From: Streptomyces thinghirensis
GTDB lineage: Bacteria; Actinomycetota; Actinomycetia; Streptomycetales; Streptomycetaceae
Assembly (NCBI GenBank): GCA_021502835.1
Contig: JAKFGP010000033.1
Location: 252,425 to 316,424, forward strand
Direction: 5' to 3'
Length of the DNA stretch: 64,000 nt
In this document: piece by piece, positions 33,883 to 44,119 of the stretch
Numbering within the stretch: position 1 is the stretch's first letter
How the letters are laid out: each line of letters opens with the position of its first letter
Notes under the pieces: model-generated
What the model was told of the DNA's origin: nothing
The model's input: only the letters and a program-made list of their open reading frames with translations
Databases searched by the model: none
Position numbers and translations under genes: made by a program

Positions 33883-34819
33883 CCGTAGGTCTCCTCGCGG
33901 ACGAGGTCCAGGGCCTGCTGGAGGTCCTCGGGGTACTCGCTGGCGTACTCGACCCACTGCCCGTCGCCGGGGTGCTCGAAGCCGAGCCGTACGGCGTGCA
34001 GCCACTGGCGGGTCCGGCGCAGCCGCCGGCGAGCGTGGGATCGGCGCCGTAGGTCAGGTCGCCGACGCAGGGTGCCGGTGGGCGGCCATGTGGACGCGGA
34101 TCTGGTGGGTGCGGCGGGTTCCAGCTTCACGTCGAGCAGGAGGCGGCGCGGAAGGCCTCGATGAGGTCGTAGTGCGTCACGGAGGGCTTGCCCTCGGCGG
34201 TGACGGCCCACTTGTAGTCGTGCTGGGGGTGGCGGCCGATGGGGGCGTCGATGGTGCCGCTGGTCGGGTCGGGGTGGCCCTGCACGAGCGTGTGGTAGCG
34301 CTTGTCGACCGTGCGCTCCTCGAACTGGCGCTTGAGCGAGGTGTACGCCCGCTCCGACTTCGCCACCGCCATCAGGCCGGACGTGCCCACGTCGAGGCGG
34401 TGCACGATGCCCTGCCGCTCGGCGGCGCCGGACGTGGAGACGCGGTACTTGGCGGCGGCCAGTCCGCCGATGACCGTCGGTCCGCTCCAGCCGGGCGAGG
34501 GGTGGGCGGCGACGCCGACCGGCTTGACGATCACGACCACGTCGTCGTCGTCGTGCACGATCTCCATGCCCTCGACGGGCTCGGCGACGATCTGCACGGG
34601 CGCGGGCGCCTGCGGCATCTCGACCTCGAGCCAGGCGCCGCCGTGGACGCGCTCGGACTTGCCGACCACCGATCCGTCGACCTGCACCTTGCCCGCCGCC
34701 GCGCGCTCCGCGGCCTTGGTACGGGAGAAGCCGAACATGCGGGAGATGGCGGCGTCGACGCGCTCGCCCTCCAGGCCGTCCGGCACGGGCAGGGTACGGA
34801 TCTCGGGAATCGTGCTCAC
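33879..34819 (-). CDS. rluD: RluD-type rRNA pseudouridine synthase (arm B)
   Basis: Isomerises uridines in 23S rRNA (family role). GTG start at 34817-34819: [20 protein letters not shown]4 RNA-binding domain at residues ~15-70 ([19 protein letters not shown] ... [16 protein letters not shown]), then the catalytic domain with [20 protein letters not shown], where Asp is the nucleophile, and [20 protein letters not shown]. The conserved [10 protein letters not shown] region is visible only in repaired frame, near 34085-34130. ~312 aa. About 225 residues (34819-34140) are unbroken, making this the better copy. The stop overlaps the GNAT ATG. Confidence 0.92.
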
Positions 34820-34867
34820 CCGTCGAGTATGCCGGACGGGCCGGACACTCCCGACCGCGCGCCCGGT

Positions 34868-34936
34868 CCCCGTGGACGGTCCGGCCATTGTGGACGGTCG
34901 GCCACCGTGGACGGTCAGTCCTTGTGGACGGTCCCG
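34868..34936 (-). repeat. GACCGTCCAC short tandem repeats (arm B)
   Basis: Mirror of 22394-22460. Four units of GACCGTCCAC (here written GTGGACGGTC on the plus strand) spaced 17-18 bp apart, covering the last lspA codons and the gap to rluD. All four are clean in this arm. Confidence 0.75.
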
Positions 34937-35507
34937 TCCGGGTCGAGACCCCGGAAGGAGAGGATGACGATCAGGATGCCGCCGCAGACGATCGCCGAGT
35001 CGGCGAGGTTGAAGACGGCGAAGTGCTTGGGCGCGATGAAGTCCACGACCGCGCCCTCGAAGACACCGGGCGCACGGAAGATCCGGTCGGTGAGGTTGCC
35101 GAGGGCGCCGCCGAGCAGCATGCCGAGCGCGATCGCCCACGGCAGGCTGTGGAGCTTGCGCGCGAGGCGGGCGATCACGACGATGACGGCCGCCGCGATC
35201 ACCGTGAAGATCACGGTGAAGGCCTCGCCGAAGCCGAAGGCCGCGCCCGCGTTGCGGATCGCCACGAACCGCAGCCAGTCCCCGACGATCTCGATGGGCT
35301 CCTGGTGCTCCAGCTTGGCGACCACGATCATCTTGCTGACCAGGTCGAGGGCGTACGCGAACGCGGCCACCGCGAACAGCACGGCGATACGCCGCTTGCC
35401 CCGGGGGCGCTCCGGGGCTGCTCCTGCTCGGCGTCGGGCCGCTCCTGCCCGTCCCCCGCCGCGTCCGGGGTGTCCGGCGTACCGATGATGCGCTCCGCCT
35501 CTGCCAC
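34915..35507 (-). CDS. lspA: Lipoprotein signal peptidase LspA (arm B)
   Basis: Mirror of 21821-22416. The catalytic part is unbroken from about 35400 to the stop (34915-34917) and gives the true C-terminus [15 protein letters not shown]. One lost base near 35412 separates it from the N-terminal extension. GTG start at 35505-35507. Confidence 0.92.
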
Positions 35508-35577
35508 GTGAGTCCCTCAGCCTAGGTACCTGACTGAGGACGAGGGTACGGCACGCCTTCCGTCCCGGCTTGGCTGA

Positions 35578-36338
35578 TCAGTACCGTCGTTCCAGTCTGC
35601 TTGCACTCGACGCACAGCGTGGCCCTCGGGAAGCCTGCATGCGCGCCTTGCCGATGGGGTTGCCGCAGTTCTCGCACAGGCCGTAGGTGCCCGCGTCCAG
35701 GCGTTCCAGGGCGCGCTCGGTCTGGGTGAGCACCTCACGCGCGGTGGCGGCCAGCGCCAGTTCGTGCTCGCGTGTGATGTTCTTGCTGCCGGTGTCCGCC
35801 TCGTCGTCGCCGGCGCCGTCCCCTGAGTCCCGCATCTGCTTTGAGCGACCGCTCCGAGGAGTCGATCTCGGTGCGCAGCCGGTCGGCCTCGGACTGCAGC
35901 TCCCCGCGCGCCTCCTCGACCTCTTGCTGGGTCCAGGGTTCCTCGCCGGGGCGTACCGCGAGGTCGCCGGGGTCTTGTTGCGCTGCGGGCCTTGGGAACG
36001 GCGGTCTTGGCCGCCGTGGCCGTGCCAGGAGTCTTCTTCGCAACCACCGTCGTGGCTCCGTCTGCTCCGCGGCCTCGGCCGCGCCCACTTTCTTGGCCGT
36101 GCTCTTCTTCGCCGTGCTCTTCTTGGCCGCGTCTTCCTCGCGGCGGTCTTCTTCGTGGCGGTCTTCTTGGCTGTGCCCTTCTGAGCCGCGGTCTTCTTCG
36201 CCGCGGACTTCTTGGCCGCGGCTTCTTCGCGGTGGTGCTCTTGTGTTCGGTGCTCTTCTTCGCGGCCGTCGTCTTCTTGGCAGCGGACTTCTTCTCAGTC
36301 GCCTCCGACTGCTCTACGGCGGTCTTCTTCGCCACCAT
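35578..36338 (-). CDS. DksA/TraR-type zinc-finger protein with Lys/Ala-rich N-terminus (arm B)
   Basis: Mirror of 20988-21752. ATG at 36336-36338, MVAKKTAVEQSEATEKKSAA, then AKK repeats with indels. The zinc-finger end is damaged: a base is lost near 35630 between the two cysteine pairs. Stop TGA 35578-35580. Confidence 0.78.
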
Positions 36339-36715
36339 GGCCGCGGCCCCTTCACATATTGTAGATCTTGCGCGCGAATCGTGCTGGGACGATAAATCGA
36401 CTTGGGCCCCGCGGCAACGGGGCACGCCGCCCGATTCGCCCGCCCACCGTGCACCGCGCGGCGAGCATGCATGCGTTGAGCCCAGCTCCCCGCCCGGTAA
36501 TCCGCCGGGCGGGCCCCTGCCGGGCCCGCCGAGCCGAATGCCCGGCCGCGGCATTCGGGTCACGCCGGACCGCGAGGAGGCCGTACGCACCCCCGCACCA
36601 CCCGGCGCCAGGCCCGGTCGGCCGCTGTCCGCTCGGCGCCGTACACTGGGCGCAGCGAAAAGCGTGGATGGGGACGAGTAGCGGCGTAAGCGGCCCAGAG
36701 CGACCCGGGGACGGT
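36339..36715. promoter_or_regulatory. Divergent intergenic region, dksA-like / ileS (arm B)
   Basis: Mirror of 20611-20987, no gene. Inverted repeats GGCGGGCCC / GGGCCCGCC at 36508-36530 and CCGAATGCC / GGCATTCGG at 36534-36558 are both present, confirming them in two reads of the locus. A TACACT box near 36643 may be the -10 element for ileS. Confidence 0.5.
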
Positions 36716-36928
36716 GTGAGCCCGGGGGCGAGCGCGACGTGAAGATCACCCCGGAGCCGCCGGAAGAAAGCCGTGACGGAGAGGTCACGGCGAGTAGAAC
36801 CGGCTCGCGACCCCAATGAGGGGGCTCATCGGCGCACACGACGCACCGGGGAGCCAAGGAGGGTGGTACCGCGGAGCACGGCTCTCGTCCCTCCGACGGA
36901 AGGCAGCACGTCCGCCGGAGGAAGCTCG
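36716..36928 (+). promoter_or_regulatory. ileS translational T-box leader (arm B)
   Basis: Cis-acting RNA that senses uncharged tRNA-Ile. The T-box core AGGGTGGTACCGCGG is at 36860-36874. Downstream, CCTCCGACGGA (36890-36900) can pair with TCCGCCGGAGG (36911-36921), closing a 10-nt loop and burying the GGAGG ribosome site of the TTG-start ileS. An ATC triplet in GAAGATCACC near 36740 is a candidate isoleucine specifier. Actinobacterial ileS T-boxes are known to be short and to act on translation rather than termination; no terminator hairpin is seen here, which agrees. Stem I limits are approximate. Confidence 0.9.
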
Positions 36929-39900
36929 TTGAATACGCAGCCGCAGTACCGCCAGGTGCCCGCCCAGGTCGACCTGCCCGCGCTCGAACACGCGGTGCTC
37001 GACTTCTGGCGCGAGCAGGAAGATCTTCGCCAAGAGCCTGGAGCAGTCCGAGGGCCGCCCCGAGTGGGTGTTCTACGAGGGCCCGCCCACCGCGAACGGC
37101 ATGCCGGGCGCCCACCACATCGAGGCCCGCGTCTTCAAGGACGTCTTCCCCGTTTCCGCACCATGCGCGGATACCACGTGGGCCGCAAGGCCGGCTGGGA
37201 CTGCCACGGCCTGCCGGTCGAGCTGGCGGTGGAGAAGGAGCTGGGCTTCTCCGGCAAGCAGGACATCGAGGCGTACGGCATCGCCGAGTTCAACGCCAAG
37301 TGCCGCGAATCGGTGACCCGCCACACCGACGCCTTCGAGGAGCTCACGACCCGCATGGGTTACTGGGCCGACCTCCAGGACCCGTACCGCACGATGGACC
37401 CCGAGTACATCGAGTCCGTCTGGTGGTCGCTGAAGGAGATCTTCGACAAGGGCCTGCTGGTCCAGGACCACCGCGTCGCCCCTGGTGCCCCCGCTGCGGC
37501 ACCGGCCTGTCCGACCACGAGCTGGCGCAGGGCTACGAGACGGTCGTCGACCCGTCCGTCTTCGTGCGCTTCCCGCTGACCTCCGGCCCGCTGGCCGGCG
37601 AGGCCGCGCTTCTGATCTGGACGACCACGCCCTGGACCCTGGTGTCCAACACGGCGGTCGCCGCCCACCCCGAGGTCACCGACGTCGTCGCCACGAAGGG
37701 CCCGGAAGGTACGGAGAAGCTCGTCGTCGCTTAGCCGCTGGTCGGCAAGGCCCTCGGCGAGGGCTGGGAGACCACCGGCCAGACCTTCACCGGCGCCGAG
37801 ATGGAGCGCTGGACGTACCAGCGCCCCTTCGAGCTGGTGGAGTTCCCCGAGCCCCGCACTACGTGGTGAACGCCGACTACGTCACCACCGAGGACGGCAC
37901 CGGCCTCGTCCACCAGTCCCCCGCCTTCGGTGAGGACGACCTCAAGGTCTGTCGCGCCTACGGCCTGCCCGTGGTCAACCCGGTCCGTCCGGACGGCACC
38001 TTCGAGGAGGGCCTCCCGCTGGTCGGCGGTGTCTTCTTCAAGAAGGCCGACGAGCAGCTGACGGAGGACCTGGACACCCGGGGCCTGCTCTTCAAGCACA
38101 TCCCGTACGAGCACAGCTACCCGCACTGCTGGCGCTGCCACACCGCGCTGCTGTACTACGCGCAGCCGTCCTGGTACATCCGCACCACGGCCGTCAAGGA
38201 CCGTCTCCTCCAGGAGAACGAGAAGACCAACTGGTTCCCGGACTCGGTCAAGCACGGCCGGTACGGCGACTGGCTGAACAACAACATCGACTGGGCGCTC
38301 TCCGCAACCGCTACTGGGGCACCCCGCTGCCCATCTGGCGCTGCGAGGACGACCACCACGGTGGCGGCCCCCGCGCCGAACTGACCGAGCTGACCGGCAC
38401 CGACCAGTCCGCGCTGGACCCGCACCGCCCGTACATCGACGAGGTCACCTTCGCGTGCCCGCAGGACGGGTGCGGCAAGACCGCCACGCGCGTTCCGGAG
38501 GTCATCGACGCCTGGTACGACTCGGCTCGATGCCGTTCGCGCAGTGGGGCTACCCGCACAAGAACAAGGAGTTGTTCGAGAGCCGGTACCCGGCGCAGTT
38601 CATCTGCGAGGCCATCGACCAGACCCGCGGCTGGTTCTACACGCTGATGGCGGTCGGCACCCTGGTCTTCGACAAGTCGAGTTATGAGAACGTCGTCTGC
38701 CTCGGCTACATCCTCGCCGAGGACGGCCGCAAGATGTCCAGCACCTGGGCAACACCCTGGACCCGGTCCCGCTCATGGACCGGCACGGCGCGGACGCGGT
38801 CCGCTGGTTCATGGCGGCCGGCGGCTCCCCGTGGGCGGCCCGGCGGGTCGGTCACGGCACCATCCAGGAGGTCGTCCGCAAGACGCTCCTCACCTACTGG
38901 AACACGGTCGCCTTCCAGGCCCTGTACGCCCGCACCACGGGTGGTCCCCGAGCGAGGCCGACCCGGCGCCCGCCGACCGCCCGGTCCTGGACCGCTGGCT
39001 GCTCTCCGAGCTGCATGCGCTCACCGACCAGGTCACGCAGGCCCTGGACGCCTACGACACCCAGCGCGCCGGCAAGCTGCTGTCCGCTTGTCGACGACCT
39101 GTCCAACTGGTACGTACGCCGCTCCCGCCGCCGCTTCTGGCAGGGCGACAAGGCGGCACTGCGCACGCTGCACGAGGTCGTCGAGACGGTCACCAAGCTC
39201 ATGGCCCCGCTGACCCCGTTCATCACCGAGCGGGTCTGGCAGGACCTGGTCGTGCCGGTCACCCTGGCGCCCCCGAGTCGGTGCACCTCTCCTCGTGGCC
39301 GGAGGCTGACCTGTCGGCGATCGACCCGGAGCTGTCGAAGCAGATGGTGCTGGTCCGCCGCCTGGTCGAACTGGGCCGTGCCACACGCGCGGAGTCGGGC
39401 GTCAAGACCCGCCAGCCGCTCAGCCGCGCGCTGATCGCCGTGTCGGGCTTCGACACCCTCTCCCCGAGCTGCACTCGCAGATCACCGAGGAGCTGAACGT
39501 CGAGTCGCTCGCGTCGCTGAGCGAGGTCGGCGGCAGCCTGGTCGACACGACGGCGAAGGCCAACTCCGTGCGCTGGGCAAGCGGTTCGGCAAGCGCGTCC
39601 AGGACGTGGCGAAGGCCGTCGCGAACACGGACGCCGCGGCGCTCTCCTCGCCCTGCGCGAGGGCACTGCGTCGGTGGAGGTCGACGGCGAGACGGTCGCC
39701 CTCGCCCCCCGACGAGGTGATCATCACGGAGACGCCGCGCGAGGGCCGGTCGGTCGCCTCCGACTCGGGCGCGACGGTGGCGCTGGACCTGGAGATCACG
39801 GAGGAGTTGCGCCGGGCCGGTCTCGCCCGGGACGCGATCCGCCTGATCCAGGAGGCCCGCAAGAGCAGCGGCCTCGACGTCGCCGACCGGATCGCGCTGC

Positions 39901-40070
39901 GGTGGACGGCCACGGACGAGGCCACGGTCGCCGCCCTGACCGAGCACAGCGGTCTGATCGCCGACGAGGTCCTGGCGACGGACTTCGCGCAGGGCGAGGC
40001 GGACGACGCGTACGGGGAGCCGTTCACGGACGAGGGCCTGTCCCTGACGTTCCGCCTGCGCAAGCAGTAG
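36929..40070 (+). CDS. ileS: Isoleucyl-tRNA synthetase IleS (arm B)
   Basis: Mirror of 17240-20395. TTG start at 36929. Defects: frameshifts near 37020, 37150 and 37490; GCC GAG read as GCT TAG, making a stop at 37732-37734; one base lost inside KMSKS near 38740 (reads KMSSTW); and more near 38310, 38525, 38940, 39090, 39265 and 39465. The C-terminal 110 codons and TAG at 40068-40070 are intact. Confidence 0.92.
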
Positions 40071-40078
40071 GACCGCGA

Positions 40079-40113
40079 GAGGCCCGGTCTCCTGGAGGAG
40101 ACCGGGCCTCTCG
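40079..40113 (+). terminator. ileS transcription terminator (arm B)
   Basis: Hairpin GGCCCGGTCTCCT / AGGAGACCGGGCC immediately after the ileS stop; mirror of 17199-17230. Confidence 0.7.
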
Positions 40114-40207
40114 TCATCCACCGCAGTTGCGGGCTGCACCCCGCCGGAGACGGGCCGCGCACCCCACCCCGGCCACCGACGCCCCGCACCCGACACCGCG
40201 CACGACA

Positions 40208-40246
40208 GCGGGCGGGCCCCGGGTCAGAAACCCGGGGCCCGCCCTG
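40208..40246 (-). terminator. divIVA transcription terminator (arm B)
   Basis: GGCGGGCCCCGGG hairpin with 7-nt loop, mirror of 17064-17102. The T-run after it on the minus strand is interrupted in this arm. Confidence 0.75.
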
Positions 40247-40280
40247 AACGCTGCCGACGGCTACGCCGTACTACCGTTCG

Positions 40281-41476
40281 TCAGTTGTCGTCCTCGTCGA
40301 TCAGGAACCCGCGCATCGGCGAGGGCGCCTGTCCCATCGGCGACGGCCCCTGCGGCCGGACCGGAGCCATCGGCTGGGTCATCGCCGGCGACATCTGCTG
40401 CTGACCGCCGTAGGACGGACCGTTCTGGCTCGGTCCGCTGCCCATCGACTGGTTGCCGCCGTACGACGGCGCACTCGCGCCGGCCGGAGCCATCGAGGGC
40501 GCCGGGGACGGCGGCAGGGAGGCCGTGGCGGGCGTACGCGGCGGGGCGAGCGAGTCGTCCGCCTGGGTCTCCAGCCGACGCAGCTGCGACTCCAGGTACG
40601 ACTTCAGCCGCGTCCGGTACTCGCGCTCGAAGCCGCGCAGGTCCTCGACCTTGCGCTCCAGCGTGGCGCGGGCGGACTCCAGGGAGCCCATCGCGACGCG
40701 GTGCTTCTCCTGCGCGTCCCGCTCCAGGGCGTCGGCCTTGGCACGGGCGTCCCGCTCCAGACCCTCGGCACGCGAACGCGCCTCGCCGACGATCTTGTTG
40801 GCCTCGGAACGAGCCTCGGCGATCGCCTGGTCGGCGGTCTGCTGGGCCAGCGAGAGGACACGGGCGGCGCTGTCGCCGCCGGGGCCGCCCTGACCGGGCA
40901 TGCCGGGGCCACCGGGACCCTGCGGGCCGCCCATGGGGCCACCCATCGGACCGGGGCCCATCTGGCCCTGCATCGGGCCGTGGCCACCCTGGCCCATCGG
41001 CCCGGGACCCTGACCCATCGGGCCGGGACCCTGCGGGCCACCCTGCCCGCCGGGACCGGCGGGCAGCTGCGGAGCACCGCTGGGCAGCTGGGGCGGGCCA
41101 CCCATGGGGCCACCCATCTGCTGCTGCGGCGGGCCCGATATGCCGGCGGGCACCGGAGCGCCGGGACCTCGCATGCCCTGCTCGGCATACCCCCTGCTGA
41201 GGGTGCTGCTGCTGGGTGCTGCTGCTGGTGCTGCTGCTGTTGTTGCTGCTGGTCCTGCGGCGGTTCCGGGGGCTTGCGCATGTTCTGCTGATTCTGCGCA
41301 GCCGCGCGCGTCGCCGCGGCCAGTTTGGCGCGCAGGTCCTCGTTCTCGCGGAGCAGTCGGGTCAGTTCGGCTTCGACCTCGTCGAGGAAGGCATCGACCT
41401 CGTCCTCGTCATAGCCTTCTCGGAGGCGGACGGTCGTGAACTGCTTGTTCCGCACGTCCTCGGGGGTCAACGGCAT
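40281..41476 (-). CDS. divIVA: DivIVA polar growth protein (arm B)
   Basis: Coiled-coil protein that marks hyphal tips and recruits wall synthesis; essential in Streptomyces. The N-terminal lipid-binding domain (residues 1-60: [40 protein letters not shown]) is in frame. A Gln-rich stretch encoded by CAG/CAA repeats (residues ~70-95) and a Gly-Pro-Met-Gln-rich region with [11 protein letters not shown] repeats (to ~190) follow. The second coiled coil runs [20 protein letters not shown] to [17 protein letters not shown], and the tail ends GFLIDEDDN. The C-terminal 297 residues (41174-40281) are unbroken, the best copy; an indel in the Gln tract near 41185 separates the N-terminus. About 398 aa. 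Confidence 0.93.
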
Positions 41477-41529
41477 CTCTTCACCTCAACGTTGTCGTCG
41501 GCATTCGGCAAGCCCGTATCTCTCATCGA

Positions 41530-41814
41530 TCACAGCCGGCTCACGATCGAGATCAGGATGTAGACGATGATCATCAGTACGAAGAAGGACAGGTCGAGCG
41601 CCACGCCCCCGAGACGCAGCGGCGGAATGAACCGCCGCAGAAGCTTCAACGGTGGATCGGTGACAGTGTAGGTGGCCTCCAGAACGACCACCATCGCCTT
41701 GCCGGGTTGCCACGAGCGGGCGAACTGGAAGACGTAGTCCATGACCAACCGGAAGATGAGCACGATGAGGAAGCACATCAGCGCGATGTAGACGACATCC
41801 AGGACCACGCTCAT
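41530..41814 (-). CDS. ylmG: YlmG/YggT membrane protein (arm B)
   Basis: Intact mirror of 15490-15774; 94 aa, ATG at 41812-41814. Differs by Ile for Thr at residue 14 and Tyr for His near residue 85. Confidence 0.9.
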   Translation of the reverse strand: MSVVLDVVYIALMCFLIVLIFRLVMDYVFQFARSWQPGKAMVVVLEATYTVTDPPLKLLRRFIPPLRLGGVALDLSFFVLMIIVYILISIVSRL

Positions 41815-41894
41815 GACCTGTGCTTCCCTCTCCCCTGACCATCTCTCGGACCCGTTGTCGGATCCGCGTTCTTGCTCTGTACCGGTGGTGCGTC

Positions 41895-42536
41895 TCAGCT
41901 CTGGTTGAAGAACCCGCCCTCTGCGATGCGGGCCTTGTCCTCCGCCGTGACATCGACGTTAGCAGGGAGACAGCAGGAACACCTTCTGCGTCACCCGCTC
42001 GATACTGCCGTGAAGACCAAACACCAAACCGGCTGCAAAGTCGACAAGTCGCTTCGCATCTGTGTCATCCATCTCAGTGAGATTCATGATCACCGGCGTA
42101 CCCTCACGGAAGTGTTCCCCGATGGTACGGGCCTCGTTGTAGGTCCGGGGGTGAAGCGTGGTGATCCGGTAGGGCTCTCGTTCGGACACGACCTTGGGCA
42201 TGATGACCGGTGCGCTCTTTCCAGGCTTGCGCGTTCTTGTGTGATGGATGCCACGGGCGCGATACGCGCCGGGCGACCCGATTCCGCCGCGAGCGAAGCG
42301 GCCCGGGGCACCGGCTCGCGCGGCGCGGGCGGTTGTACGACTCGTACCTCTTCGTCCCTTAGAGGCTGATGTGAACCATGCGACTGGTGCGCCGGTTCGT
42401 GCCGCCGGTGGTCCCGCTCGGGCTCCGGGTCCAGTTCCGGTTCGAAGTCGTCATCGGGGTCGAACCCCCGGCCGTCGTACCCATCGTCCTCCACGAGGCC
42501 GAGGTAGACCGCCATCTTGCGCATCGCGCCGGCCAT
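41895..42536 (-). CDS. sepF: SepF, FtsZ membrane anchor (arm B)
   Basis: Mirror of 14772-15411. Here the N-terminal half is cleaner: [20 protein letters not shown], then [20 protein letters not shown] and the SQPLRDEEV linker are in one frame down to about 42270. The SepF domain ([20 protein letters not shown]) is intact to LLSP, where a frameshift near 41960 disturbs the last 20 codons. Confidence 0.9.
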
Positions 42537-42665
42537 GCTCTGAGTCCTCCGCTCTGTGGTGGATCGGCTGACGACTGCCAATTGCCTGCGATCCACGAGG
42601 TCGTTACGTCCGCCTTTCGGCGGTAATGACCATATTTTCTGCTGTGGTCCGACTTCTTGGCGACG

Positions 42666-43383
42666 TTACCCGAGCCTGGGTCGGACTCCGAGTACCGCAG
42701 TACCGACGCGCACATGTCGCTCCGGCGGCCACGGCCTGTTCGAGGTCCGCACTCATCCCTGCGGAGACCATGTTCGCAGCCGGATGGGCTCGGCGCACGT
42801 AGGTCGACAAATCCATGAGGTGCTCGAACGCCGCCTCTCGGCGTCCCGCGTACTCGCCGGTGAGCGGGGCGACGGTCATCAGTCCGTCGAGCCGCAGCCC
42901 TTCGGACCGGGCGACCAGGTCGGCCAACTCTTCGATTCCGCGGGCGAGACGCCACCGCGGTCACCGCGCGCGTTCTCCCCCGCGTCGAGCGCGACCTGGA
43001 GGAGGCAGCCCACCTCGCGCCCGGCCCGCACGGCCCTCCTTCGACAGGGCCGTGACGAGCCTGGCCCGGTCGACCGACTGCACGACATGCGCGTAACCGA
43101 CCACGGACCGCACCTTGTTGGTCTGCAACTGCCCGACGAAATGCCACGAAAGCGGCAGATCCGAGCATGCGGCGGCCTTGGGTGCCGCGTCCTGGTCGCG
43201 GTTCTCTGCGACGTGACGCACACCGAGTTCGGAGAGAATTCGCACATCGTCCGCCGGGTAGGTCTTGGTGACCACGATGAGGGTCACCTCGTCGCGGCGG
43301 CGGCCTGCGGCCTCGCACGCCGCGGCGATGCGCTCTTCCACTTTCGCCAGGTTCTCGGCGAGTTCCTGCTTACGGTCCGTCAT
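42666..43383 (-). CDS. yggS: YggS-family PLP-binding protein (arm B)
   Basis: Pyridoxal-phosphate homeostasis protein with an alanine-racemase-like TIM barrel and no partner domain. ATG at 43381-43383: MTDRKQELAENLAKVEERIA. The PLP lysine is in LIVVTKTYPADDV; HFVGQLQTNKVRSVVGYAHV and SVDRARLVTALSKE follow, all unbroken to about 43030. GLMTVAPLTGEYAGRREAAF and SAGMSADLEQAVAAGAT are in frame further on, with indels at ~43000, 42950 and 42720. The last codons (HVRVGTAVLGVRPRLG) come from arm A. ~239 aa. It sits between pgeF and sepF as in most Gram-positive dcw clusters. Confidence 0.9.
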
Positions 43384-43389
43384 GCCCCA

Positions 43390-44119
43390 TCAGTCCAGCC
43401 AGACATAGCCCGCGAGCCGCCCGGTGGTGCGGTCGCGTCGGTACGAGAAGTGGTCCTTCGACTCCCGGGTGCACACCGGCGACTGCGCCCGGTCGCGCAC
43501 CCCGAGGCGTTCGAGCTGCGCGTGCACTCCGGCGCCCACGTCGACCGCCGGTGTGCCCCAGCTCGTCACCGCGTACGCCGCCGGTTCGACGGCGGCCACC
43601 TCGGCGCGCATCTCCTCGGGCATCTCATAACACCGGCCGCACACGGCGGGTCCGGTGCGGGCGATGATCCGGGCGGGGTCCGCGCCGAGTGCGGTCATGG
43701 CCCGTACGGCGGCGGGGACGACCCCGGCGACCAGGCCGGGCCGGCCCGCGTGAGCCGCGGCGGCGACGCCGGCGACGGGGTCGGCGAGCAGGACGGGCAC
43801 GCAGTCGGCGGTGAGGACGGCGAGGGCGAGGCCGCGTTCGGCGGTGACGACCGCGTCGACCCGCGGGGCCGGGCGGTCTCCCCAGGGTCCGTCGACCTCG
43901 GCGACGTCGGCCCCGTGCACCTGGTTCATCCAGACCACCCGGGCCGGGTCGACGCCCAGCGACTTGGCCGCCACCTCCCGGTTGGCCGTCACGGCGCCGG
44001 GGTCGTCGCCGACCGCGCCGCCGAGGTTGAGCTCCTCGTACGGAACGGCGCTCACTCCGCCCCCACCTGTCGGTGAAGCCGAAGTGCGCGCCGTTCACGG
44101 TGTCGCGCTGTCCTATCAC
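43390..44119 (-). CDS. pgeF: PgeF/YfiH laccase-domain protein (arm B)
   Basis: Zinc/copper-site protein of the YfiH family; E. coli PgeF hydrolyses wrongly built peptidoglycan precursors, and others act on purine nucleosides or phenols. 221 codons from [20 protein letters not shown] to GYVWLD are unbroken (44055-43390). Metal ligands: His in [14 protein letters not shown], Cys in [13 protein letters not shown] and His in [14 protein letters not shown]. Family members usually have AHAGWRG where this has AHAGRPG, and both arms agree. One inserted base near 44065 separates the first 18 codons; the GTG start (44117-44119) overlaps the ftsZ stop. ~243 aa. Confidence 0.9.
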
